5,365 bases of DNA from Nostoc cf. edaphicum LEGE 07299 (GCF_015207245.1 NZ_JADEXF010000313.1:1-5365); one strand, 5' to 3'; counted from the stretch's first letter, positions 1 to 5,221 are shown. A program made the numbers and translations. The notes: a model not told the origin generated them from the letters alone.

Positions 1-257
1 TGCGTATCACGATAGGTAATAATTTGAGTACGAGAAAGTCCATCCTGCCTTTTTGATTGAGAACTCAAAATCTCAAATCCTTTAACCGAATGCAGTCTCA
101 ATGATTCTTTTGTCATGCAATATTGTTGGTTTGCCTCACTACTCTTACCAGCCTTTATCAGTTCGAGATGACTTTTAGCTAAATCTTGTGGAGAAGTCAC
201 ACCGCAACTAACAAATGATAAACTGAGCAAAAAACTTGGGATAACAACATTTTTCAT
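1..257 (-). CDS. Small predicted lipoprotein, N-terminal part (runs off the window)
   Basis: The frame opens with ATG at 257 and stays open for 85 codons to the window edge, so the C-terminus is missing. The first 17 residues (MKNVVIPSFLLSLSFVS) form a short basic-then-hydrophobic signal followed by Cys18, giving a lipobox-like F-V-S-C; Phe at -3 is less usual than Leu. This suggests a lipid-anchored protein exported across the plasma membrane. The mature start, 'SPQDLAKSHLELIKAGKSSE', resembles the opening helix of small NTF2-like/DUF4878-type lipoproteins, but this is only a resemblance and no function is assigned. It begins 10 bases after the stop of the small hydrophobic ORF and 213 bases after coxC on the same strand, so it may be co-transcribed with the oxidase genes or have its own promoter in that gap. 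Only a weak AGG lies upstream of the ATG. That the frame is coding is fairly sure; the family is not. Confidence 0.72.
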   Translation of the reverse strand, partial: MKNVVIPSFLLSLSFVSCGVTSPQDLAKSHLELIKAGKSSEANQQYCMTKESLRLHSVKGFEILSSQSKRQDGLSRTQIITYRDT

Positions 258-267
258 AACTAAGTGC

Positions 268-402
268 CTAAGCTGTTAAATTTAGTATTCCCAAAATCTG
301 TCTTTTGATTAACAGCAAAAGCGCAAGTAGCAGAAAAATAGTAGCTGAAGCAGCAACCATTTTCACCAACCAGAATAACAAAGTGAATGGCGTATGGGGC
401 AT
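268..402 (-). CDS. Possible small hydrophobic membrane protein downstream of coxC
   Basis: This is a 44-codon frame starting at ATG 402 and ending at TAG 268-270. Nearly all of it is one long hydrophobic stretch (about residues 6-32, rich in Leu, Ala, Ile and Phe) followed by a basic K-R pair, as expected of a single-span membrane peptide. The same frame is open further upstream to an ATG at 531 inside coxC, but that would overlap coxC by 61 bases. GTG codons at 429 and 423 are other possible starts and would add a second hydrophobic segment. No start has a clear ribosome binding site. It fills most of the gap between coxC and the lipoprotein gene with only 10 bases to the latter, which fits a real gene. 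It could still be chance, since T-rich noncoding DNA readily reads as hydrophobic. No known family is recognised. Confidence 0.33.
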   Translation of the reverse strand: MPHTPFTLLFWLVKMVAASATIFLLLALLLLIKRQILGILNLTA

Positions 403-430
403 AAAAGTAATTAACAATGCCACATACACC

Positions 431-453
431 AACCCAGAGAAATTATCTGGGTT
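431..453 (-). other. Stem-loop just after the coxC stop codon
   Basis: AACCCAGA and TCTGGGTT form a perfect 8-bp stem around a 7-base loop, starting 17 bases past the coxC stop. On the minus strand it is not followed by a run of T, so it is a poor intrinsic terminator. It may instead be an mRNA 3'-end stabiliser or a partial attenuator between coxC and the downstream genes. Confidence 0.4.
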
Positions 454-470
454 TTCCTTCCCACCAATCT

Positions 471-1073
471 TTACTGCCAAACATAGATAAGGACAAACAA
501 AATAATCCAGATAACATCGACGAAGTGCCAAAACAATGAAGTTGCATTGACGCCGAAGTGACCTGTATCGTAGTTGCTAGGTAGGAAAGAACGTACCAAA
601 ATTATTAACTGCAACAAAATACCAGTGAAAACGTGCAAACCGTGGAAGCCTGTAAGTAGATAGAAGGTTCCACCAAATACCCCGGAGGTGAAACCAAAGG
701 CGAGGCCGTTCCATTCAATCGCTTGGCCAACTAAAAAGTAAGTTCCCATCGCCATTGTTGCCAAGAGGAACAGGCGAAATTTTACTAAGTCGTGGCGTTG
801 AAGGGCGCGTTCTGCTAAGTAAATTACAAAGCTACTAGCAACGAGAATTACTGTGTTGATTGCTGGTTCTTTTATTTCTAATCCAGAAACACCAACTGGT
901 AGCCAGTTAGGCGTTGTTGTTTTGTAGATGGCATATCCGGCGAAAAAACTTAAGAAGATGACGCTTTCTGACAGTAGGAAGACAATGAAGCCAAACATTT
1001 TGTTGCCTTCTTCGTCGTGGCTGTGTTCTGCGCTTGTATGGGGCAATTCGTGGGAATTGATATAGCTGTCCAT
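471..1073 (-). CDS. coxC: Heme-copper oxidase subunit III (ARTO / cox3 type)
   Basis: This 200-residue protein is the usual length of the five-helix bacterial subunit III of heme-copper oxidases. It is an integral membrane subunit that binds lipid and supports the catalytic subunit I; it carries no redox metal. A polar, His-rich N-terminus (residues 1-22) is followed by membrane segments at about 27-50, 72-90, 98-117, 135-160 and 180-199. Family hallmarks are the S-E-S motif in the first helix (Glu36), G-x-A-I-E-W (Glu120), G-F-H-G-L-H-V (His144, His147) and W-H-F-V-D-V-I-W near the end (His183, Asp186). The ATG at 1073 starts the protein where the family starts, but upstream is C-rich (CCCCCTC) with no ribosome binding site. 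It lies 94 bases after coxA on the same strand, separated by a repeat. The family is certain; assignment to the ARTO type rests on the neighbouring subunits. Confidence 0.95.
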   Translation of the reverse strand: MDSYINSHELPHTSAEHSHDEEGNKMFGFIVFLLSESVIFLSFFAGYAIYKTTTPNWLPVGVSGLEIKEPAINTVILVASSFVIYLAERALQRHDLVKFRLFLLATMAMGTYFLVGQAIEWNGLAFGFTSGVFGGTFYLLTGFHGLHVFTGILLQLIILVRSFLPSNYDTGHFGVNATSLFWHFVDVIWIILFVLIYVWQ

Positions 1074-1095
1074 TTTAGTTTTTGAGGGGGAATTT

Positions 1096-1169
1096 GAAAC
1101 GCAAAGGAACGCGGAGGGAAGCGCAGAGGTACGCGGAGGGTTTTTGCGTCTTCCCGATAGTTTGCGTTT
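1096..1169. repeat. Degenerate tandem repeat and inverted repeats in the coxA-coxC gap
   Basis: Four 10-11 base units fill 1099-1141 (ACGCAAAGGA, ACGCGGAGGGA, AGCGCAGAGGT, ACGCGGAGGGT). This type of 'ACGCAGAGG' repeat is, from memory, scattered through intergenic DNA of Nostoc/Anabaena genomes. The first unit also pairs with two inverted copies: ACGCAAA (1099-1105) with TTTGCGT (1143-1149), and AAACGCAAA (1097-1105) with TTTGCGTTT (1161-1169), the latter overlapping the coxA stop codon. The coxA-coxC transcript could therefore fold here. Confidence 0.7.
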
Positions 1170-2829
1170 ATTCTGGGAGGTTAGCTGTTAAGGGTTCTGA
1201 TTTGCCGTAGCCGTAGGGTTCGGAGATGATGATGGGAGTTTCTTCAAAGTTTTCTACTGGGGGGGGTGAAGAAACTAACCACTCTAGTCCAATTGCTCGC
1301 CAAGGGTTAGCGGGTGCTTTCTCGCCTTGCATCCAAGAAATCACCATATTGAATATGAAGGGCAAGGTGGACATTCCTAAGAGAAATCCGCCGAGGCTGG
1401 CGATGATATTCCAGAATTGATACTCTGGGGCGTAGGAAGCAACTCGGCGTAACATTCCTTGCAATCCCAAGGGGTGCATAGGTAAAAAGTTGAGGTTGGT
1501 GCCGATAAATGCTAACCAGAAGTGGATTTTACCCCAGCTTTCTGAGTACATCCGCCCGGTCATTTTGGGGAACCAGTGATAGATGGCTGCAAATAAGCCC
1601 ATCGTCACGGTGCCGTAGAGGACGTAGTGGAAGTGTCCGACTACAAAGTAGGTATTGTTGACGTGGACATCGACTGGTACTGAAGAAAGCATGATGCCTG
1701 TGATGCCGGCGAATACAAACATGATTAATCCGCCCAAGGCAAACAGCATGGCGGTATTTAGCCGTAGTTTACCGCCCCAAATAGTTGCTACCCAAGCAAA
1801 TACTTTAATTCCTGTGGGGACAGACACGCACATCGTTGTCAGCATGAAAATCAACCGCATCCAGCCTGGTGTACCACTGACGTACATATGGTGTACCCAA
1901 ACAATACCGCTAACTACGGCAATTAAGATGGATGAAACAGCAACTACTTTGTAACCAAATAGGGGTTTACGTGAATAAACTGGGAAGATTTCTGAGAAAA
2001 TGCCGAAGACAGGCAAAATAATCACGTAAACGGCTGGGTGGGAGTAGAACCAAAAGTAATGCTGGAACATCACTGGATTTCCACCCTTGGAAGGGTCGAA
2101 AAAGGCGGTGCCAGCAGTTAAGTCTAGTAGCAGCATCACCGCACCAGCTGTTAGTGCTGGCAGTCCGAATAGTTGGATAATTTGGGCGCTAAATACTGCC
2201 CAGACAAACAACGGCATTTTGAAGAAGCCCATTCCTGGGGCCCGCATCTTCACGATTGTGGTGACAAAGTTGACTGCCCCCATAATTGAGGATACGCCAG
2301 ATATTGCTACCGCTAGCAGCCAGAGAACTTGACCATTAATCAAGTTACCTGTGGGATTCTGGAGACTGACTGGCGGGTAAGACCACCAACCGGCTTGGGC
2401 TGGGCCACCAGGGACGAAGAAGCTACCCATCATCAAAATCCCAACTACTGGCACCATCCAAAAGGCGACGGCGTTGAGGCGGGGAAATGCCATATCTCGC
2501 GCCCCAATCATCAGGGGCACTAGATAGTTAGCAAAACCAACGAGTGAGGGAAATGTCCACAAAAACAGCATCACAGTGCCGTGCATGGTGAACATACCGT
2601 TATAGACGGTGCGATCAACTAAATCTGATTCGGGTGTCATCAGTTCTCCCCGCATCACCATCGCAAAGATACCGCCGACGAGAAAGAAGAAAAATGAGGT
2701 AACGAGATACTGGATACCAATTACCTTGTGGTCAGTACTAAAGCTGAAGTATTCTTTCCAATTACTTGGAGATTCGTGGTTATGCTTCTCATCAGGGAGA
2801 AGAATACCTTCAATAGGAACATTAGTCAT
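1168..2829 (-). CDS. coxA: Heme-copper oxidase subunit I, catalytic (ARTO / cox3 type)
   Basis: This 553-residue protein with about twelve membrane helices is the O2-reducing, proton-pumping subunit. Ligands are all present: low-spin heme His83 (T-M-H-G) and His401, high-spin heme His399, and CuB His264, His313 and His314. Tyr268 sits where the His-Tyr cross-link forms. The K-channel Lys342 (P-T-G-I-K-V-F) and the D-channel entry (Asn101, Asp112, Asn119) are kept. Helix VI reads F-Y-S-H-P-A-V-Y, so the D-channel Glu is replaced by the Tyr-Ser pair of A2-type oxidases. Arg461-Arg462 match the heme propionate pair. Unusually, residues 391-392 are Asn-Asn, where bovine subunit I has His368-Asp369 holding the Mg ion at the subunit II interface; this fits a partner without CuA. 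The start has AAGGAAA (2836-2842) six bases ahead and lies 13 bases after coxB, so the two are surely co-transcribed. No frameshift or truncation is seen. Confidence 0.97.
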   Translation of the reverse strand: MTNVPIEGILLPDEKHNHESPSNWKEYFSFSTDHKVIGIQYLVTSFFFFLVGGIFAMVMRGELMTPESDLVDRTVYNGMFTMHGTVMLFLWTFPSLVGFANYLVPLMIGARDMAFPRLNAVAFWMVPVVGILMMGSFFVPGGPAQAGWWSYPPVSLQNPTGNLINGQVLWLLAVAISGVSSIMGAVNFVTTIVKMRAPGMGFFKMPLFVWAVFSAQIIQLFGLPALTAGAVMLLLDLTAGTAFFDPSKGGNPVMFQHYFWFYSHPAVYVIILPVFGIFSEIFPVYSRKPLFGYKVVAVSSILIAVVSGIVWVHHMYVSGTPGWMRLIFMLTTMCVSVPTGIKVFAWVATIWGGKLRLNTAMLFALGGLIMFVFAGITGIMLSSVPVDVHVNNTYFVVGHFHYVLYGTVTMGLFAAIYHWFPKMTGRMYSESWGKIHFWLAFIGTNLNFLPMHPLGLQGMLRRVASYAPEYQFWNIIASLGGFLLGMSTLPFIFNMVISWMQGEKAPANPWRAIGLEWLVSSPPPVENFEETPIIISEPYGYGKSEPLTANLPE

Positions 2830-2835
2830 GGTTAC

Positions 2836-2842
2836 TTTCCTT
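2836..2842 (-). promoter_or_regulatory. Ribosome binding site of coxA
   Basis: AAGGAAA lies 6 bases before the coxA ATG, in the 13-base gap after the coxB stop. It fixes the start at 2829 and contrasts with coxB and coxC, which have no such site. Confidence 0.65.
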
Positions 2843-3775
2843 TCAACCAGGTGAATTGACTAGAGGAGGTGCAGCAGGTGGAACTGTAACCCAACCAGTT
2901 TGGACTGATTGATTGGATGTTTGGGCATACTCAGAAGCTGCCTGATTTTTTGCTACGGATGGCTTTTGGGTTGCAGCTTGTGCTAGCCATTGCTGATAAT
3001 CTTCAGGAGATTCGACAACTACATTCGCCTGCATCGTCGCAAAGTATGTACCGCTATATTGAGAATCGGTCAATCGGTATTGTCCGGGACGGATGGGAGT
3101 AAATTCAAAGTCGATCGCATGGTTGGGAATAATATCCTGCTTGAGGCGGAATGCAGGAATATAGAAGCCGTGGAGAACGTCTTGTGATTTCAGCGCTAAA
3201 CGTACCCGGCGATCGCTCGGTAAATGCAATTCGGTACTGGTAATATCTTTTTCAGGATAATGAAAAACCCACGCCCACTGTTTAGCTAGTACGTCGATTT
3301 TTTCTACAGGTTCTGCTAAAGCGTTAGCTGGTACATCATTTGGTTCTGCATGAGCCGATTGCATTGCTAGCGGATTATGCAGGTGAACTAATTCCGATGG
3401 GCCTTGAATCCCCATTTGTTCGTAAACTTGGTAGCTGTAACCCGCAATCCAAAACACCAGAAGAATTGGGATTGCTGTCCAGACAACTTCTAAGGTGATA
3501 TTGCCATGAATTGGGGGACCGTCAGTGAAGTCATCTTTGACTGCCCGATGGAAGATCACAGAATACATTAAAGTACTTGTTACTCCCAAGAAGATGAAGG
3601 CACCAAGGGTTACTAAGAAGCTAATCAAATCATCAATTAGTAGGGATTCGGCTGCTGCTTGGGGAGGAAGCCAGGAGTAAGCCTGCTTGCCGATCCAGAG
3701 ACTCGTAACAGTCACTGCGATCGCGCCTGTAAGCAGCGTCAAAATATTTAAAATCTTCTGGATTTTCATGGTCAT
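2843..3775 (-). CDS. coxB: Heme-copper oxidase subunit II lacking the CuA site (ARTO / cox3 type)
   Basis: This 310-residue protein has membrane segments at about 9-29, 48-76 and 94-114 and then a periplasmic/lumenal cupredoxin-like domain (about 155-258) with K-Q-W-A-W-V-F, D-V-L-H-G-F-Y-I-P-F-type residues and R-L-K-Q-D-I-I-P. His202 is in the place of the first CuA histidine. The main CuA loop is lost: at 237-248 the expected C-x-E-x-C-x3-H-x2-M reads D-S-Q-Y-S-G-T-Y-F-A-T-M, so both Cys, the bridging Glu and the second His are gone and only Met248 remains. Y-S-G-x-x-F also occurs, from memory, in the quinol oxidase subunit CyoA. The protein therefore cannot carry normal CuA and probably serves a quinol-using oxidase. 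A Pro/Gln/Ala-rich tail (265-310) follows. The ATG at 3775 lies in a heptamer array with no ribosome binding site; a second ATG at codon 3 (3769) is equally possible. The array blocks any longer in-frame start with a TAA. Confidence 0.95.
   Translation of the reverse strand: MTMKIQKILNILTLLTGAIAVTVTSLWIGKQAYSWLPPQAAAESLLIDDLISFLVTLGAFIFLGVTSTLMYSVIFHRAVKDDFTDGPPIHGNITLEVVWTAIPILLVFWIAGYSYQVYEQMGIQGPSELVHLHNPLAMQSAHAEPNDVPANALAEPVEKIDVLAKQWAWVFHYPEKDITSTELHLPSDRRVRLALKSQDVLHGFYIPAFRLKQDIIPNHAIDFEFTPIRPGQYRLTDSQYSGTYFATMQANVVVESPEDYQQWLAQAATQKPSVAKNQAASEYAQTSNQSVQTGWVTVPPAAPPLVNSPG
3209..3216. repeat. HIP1 octamer
   Basis: GCGATCGC, the highly iterated palindrome typical of cyanobacterial genomes, inside coxB at the codons for the R-S-D-R stretch. 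Confidence 0.85.
3717..3724. repeat. HIP1 octamer
   Basis: GCGATCGC within the codons for the first membrane helix of coxB. Confidence 0.85.
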
Positions 3776-3836
3776 TAGTCATTAGTCATTGGTCATTGGT
3801 CATTAGTCATTGGTCAAAGGACAATTGACAAATGAC
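3771..3836. repeat. Heptanucleotide tandem array (STRR type) between the second DUF2231 gene and coxB
   Basis: Six clean copies of GTCATTR (R = A or G) run from 3771 to 3812: two with A, two with G, then one of each. Degenerate units GTCAAAG, GACAATT and GACAAAT follow up to the stop codon of the upstream gene. Short heptamer arrays of this kind (STRR sequences) are a known mark of heterocyst-forming cyanobacteria. The array fills the whole 61-base gap and extends into coxB, whose first two codons are made from the last unit. On the minus strand every clean unit contains an ATG, in rotating frames. Confidence 0.88.
3806..3836 (-). other. Imperfect hairpin in the heptamer array
   Basis: The last clean unit and the degenerate units fold back on each other: 6 base pairs, one mismatch, then 5 more pairs, closing a 7-base loop. 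It lies immediately after the stop codon of the second DUF2231 gene in the transcript and could act as a processing or stability element before coxB. No T-run follows, so termination is unlikely. Confidence 0.4.
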
Positions 3837-4454
3837 TTATTTGAGTGTTGTGTTGAGGTCTTGGTGCGATCGCAGCAAATTGTCTGCTGTATTATGTACG
3901 CCAAACTCGGCGGCTAGTTGCGCTCCTAGTGTGCCGTGGATGTACAGAATGAACATGATTGCTATGCCTGCAAACAGATAGATCCATTGCACTTCTCTAT
4001 CTGTCTGTTTATATTCTTGTTTGCCCCAAACGAAGCGCTGCCATGCTCTCCAGATGGTCATGCCAACAATCAGCGCTAATAAGAACACACCACCCACACC
4101 ATGCCAAAGCATAGTTTCCATTGCCTGCAATCCCCAGGCACTCTTTATATCAGCTGGTGGTGCTGCCAATAGCATTTCGTAAAAGCCTGCTCCTACTGTG
4201 AAAAATGTGATGATGCTGGCAGCTAACATGTTGTACCAGCCAACAGCAAATAAGTTGTCACGTTCCACAGTAATTGCCAAAAATTTGAAGACCCATTTTT
4301 CAAAGGGGAACAGAACACCAACAATATCGAAGGTCATTGCAATGATGAACAAACCTATTGTCAGATGGACTAAGTTGGGATGAATGGGAATTGTGTAAGG
4401 TAATCCGTTTGCACCTAAAGAGCCGTTCAATTGGTCAATTAATTCTGAGTTCAT
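3837..4454 (-). CDS. DUF2231-type four-helix membrane protein, second copy
   Basis: This is a 205-residue membrane protein with segments at about 28-49, 70-95, 115-137 and 156-175, paralogous to the gene just upstream. Shared marks are I-H-P-x3-H at the start of helix 1 (His25, His30), W-Y-N-M-L-A-A at the start of helix 2, a His opening helix 3 (His118) and L-G-x-x-L-x6-G-x-H after helix 4 (His187). His173 (Y-I-H-G) is extra. The family (DUF2231, Pfam PF09990 from memory) has no established function; the paired histidines could bind heme b, which is inference. An ATG at 4514 would add 20 residues, but the ATG at 4454 is chosen because it overlaps the upstream stop as ATGA and places the conserved N-terminus as in the paralogue. 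AAGGAT lies 11 bases before it. Its position in the oxidase operon suggests a role with the oxidase or with quinol. Confidence 0.85.
   Translation of the reverse strand: MNSELIDQLNGSLGANGLPYTIPIHPNLVHLTIGLFIIAMTFDIVGVLFPFEKWVFKFLAITVERDNLFAVGWYNMLAASIITFFTVGAGFYEMLLAAPPADIKSAWGLQAMETMLWHGVGGVFLLALIVGMTIWRAWQRFVWGKQEYKQTDREVQWIYLFAGIAIMFILYIHGTLGAQLAAEFGVHNTADNLLRSHQDLNTTLK
3866..3873. repeat. HIP1 octamer
   Basis: GCGATCGC near the 3' end of the second DUF2231 gene, within the codons for the R-S-H stretch of its C-terminal tail. Confidence 0.85.
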
Positions 4455-4951
4455 CGCAACAAACCATCCTTTACTGCTTCCACAACTGGCACGGTATGCA
4501 ATCCATATACCCAAACAAGCTCATCTCCGAGATATACCTGCAAGCCAACTATTAGAGTTAAAACTAATCCGGCTCCCAAATAATAAATCGGTACTTTTTG
4601 CGGATTGCGGGCACGAATTACATAGCGCCAAGCTGTAATCGCTGTGATAATTCCTGAAAGCGACCAACCAATTAGCGTGTGCAAATTCAGCACCGATTTC
4701 GCTAGGCTGTAAGGCTGTGCTAACCCTGCTTCAAACTGACCAAAAATAATCGCGACGAAGATAGCGATCGTGGCAACTAACATATTCCACCAACTCACCT
4801 CAAAAAGACCGGATTTACCAGTAAAATAGCCAATTACATCGCAGAAGAAGGAAAACAACACCATCGCAATTACGAAGTGGACAACGATGGGATGAATCGT
4901 ATCTGGATAGGGCAAATTGTGGTCGTTCAAGGATGTCAAATACTCAATCAT
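4451..4951 (-). CDS. DUF2231-type four-helix membrane protein, first copy and first gene of the operon
   Basis: This 166-residue membrane protein has four segments at about 22-43, 54-75, 91-112 and 120-143. DUF2231 hallmarks are I-H-P-I-V-V-H-F (His20, His25) leading into helix 1, W-W-N-M-L-V-A opening helix 2, L-H-T-L-I-G-W (His91) opening helix 3, and L-G-D-E-L then Y-G-L-H (His152) after helix 4. There is no signal peptide or soluble domain. The function of the family is not established; conserved histidines near helix ends would allow heme b binding, an inference only. The ATG at 4951 has a good ribosome binding site, and the stop overlaps the next start by four bases (ATGA), indicating translational coupling with its paralogue. 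It heads the same-strand cluster that ends in coxBAC; from memory, the Anabaena cox3 cluster also has two small unknown genes ahead of coxB. Confidence 0.87.
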   Translation of the reverse strand: MIEYLTSLNDHNLPYPDTIHPIVVHFVIAMVLFSFFCDVIGYFTGKSGLFEVSWWNMLVATIAIFVAIIFGQFEAGLAQPYSLAKSVLNLHTLIGWSLSGIITAITAWRYVIRARNPQKVPIYYLGAGLVLTLIVGLQVYLGDELVWVYGLHTVPVVEAVKDGLLR

Positions 4952-4957
4952 CGTCTT

Positions 4958-4962
4958 CTCCT
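4958..4962 (-). promoter_or_regulatory. Ribosome binding site of the first DUF2231 gene
   Basis: AGGAG six bases before the ATG at 4951; it is the strongest such site in the window and supports that start. Confidence 0.75.
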
Positions 4963-5009
4963 GGACATATCTACCGCACTTTGGTCAATAAATTTTGGAT
5001 TTTGGATTG

Positions 5010-5017
5010 GCGATCGC
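5010..5017. repeat. HIP1 octamer
   Basis: GCGATCGC at the inner edge of the left arm of the upstream inverted-repeat element; the only one of the four copies outside a gene. Confidence 0.85.
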
Positions 5018-5061
5018 GCAGTCTTAGCAAACGTCTTTTAGATTTATTCCGTCCCAGACGA

Positions 5062-5089
5062 TATATAAACTAGAAGACCCTAATCAAAA
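5062..5089 (-). promoter_or_regulatory. Weak candidate sigma-70-type promoter for the operon
   Basis: TTTTGA (5084-5089) and TATATA (5062-5067) are 16 bases apart on the minus strand, about 110 bases before the first ATG. A shifted reading, TTGATT with TATATC, also has 16-base spacing. It overlaps the right arm of the inverted-repeat element. AT-rich DNA makes chance matches likely. Confidence 0.22.
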
Positions 5090-5121
5090 ATCTAAAATCG
5101 CTAGTCAAGCTTCAATAATTT

Positions 5122-5155
5122 ATGGATACTCACTAACATCACCACAAGTATCCAT
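5122..5155. promoter_or_regulatory. Perfect 9-bp inverted repeat upstream of the operon
   Basis: ATGGATACT (5122-5130) and AGTATCCAT (5147-5155) are exact inverted copies with 16 bases between them. It may be an operator for a dimeric regulator or a leader hairpin if transcription starts farther upstream; no regulator is recognised. Confidence 0.35.
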
Positions 5156-5221
5156 CCATAATTGATCGGATTCTGTTCAATATCTGCGTGGTTCAATACG
5201 CTTAATCATGTCTTAGCTTTT

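Larger units (their letters stand above)
4992..5098. repeat. Imperfect inverted-repeat element, possible miniature element
   Basis: The arms at 4992-5010 and 5079-5098 match at 16 of 19 positions when one is inverted. Inside them two more pairs are nested: GTCTT 5021-5025 with AAGAC 5074-5078, and CGTCT 5032-5036 with AGACG 5056-5060. The arms themselves contain heptamer repeats (ATTTTGG twice). The whole 107-base unit can fold as one stem and looks like the small foldable repeats found between genes in Nostoc-type genomes. No target duplication could be settled. Confidence 0.5.

Noticed and set aside
431..453. Stem-loop after coxC as an intrinsic terminator
   Set aside because: No T-run follows on the minus strand, so it is kept only as a stem-loop of unknown role.
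268..531. 87-residue reading of the small hydrophobic ORF from ATG 531
   Set aside because: Its first 20 residues lie in another frame of the conserved coxC 3' end; internal starts outside coxC are more plausible.
1226..2854. Several plus-strand open frames opposite coxA (such as 1655-1954 and 2087-2332)
   Set aside because: They lie wholly or almost wholly opposite a strongly conserved gene, have no recognisable domains and are explained as antisense shadows.
2917..3187. Plus-strand open frames opposite coxB
   Set aside because: They overlap each other and the conserved cupredoxin-like domain of coxB; no domain or start signal supports them.
2843..3775. Frameshift or sequencing error as the reason for the missing CuA ligands
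   Set aside because: The frame is continuous, flanking motifs align on both sides without a gap, and the Mg ligands of subunit I are changed in step.
3771..3836. CRISPR array
   Set aside because: The units are contiguous heptamers without spacers; this is an STRR-type tandem repeat.
3837..4514. Longer 225-residue version of the second DUF2231 protein from ATG 4514
   Set aside because: It would overlap the upstream gene by 64 bases and add 20 residues that do not match the paralogue; the ATG at 4454 gives the classic ATGA overlap.
4198..4555. Plus-strand open frames opposite the DUF2231 genes
   Set aside because: Short, without any recognised motif, opposite coding sequence with clear family marks.
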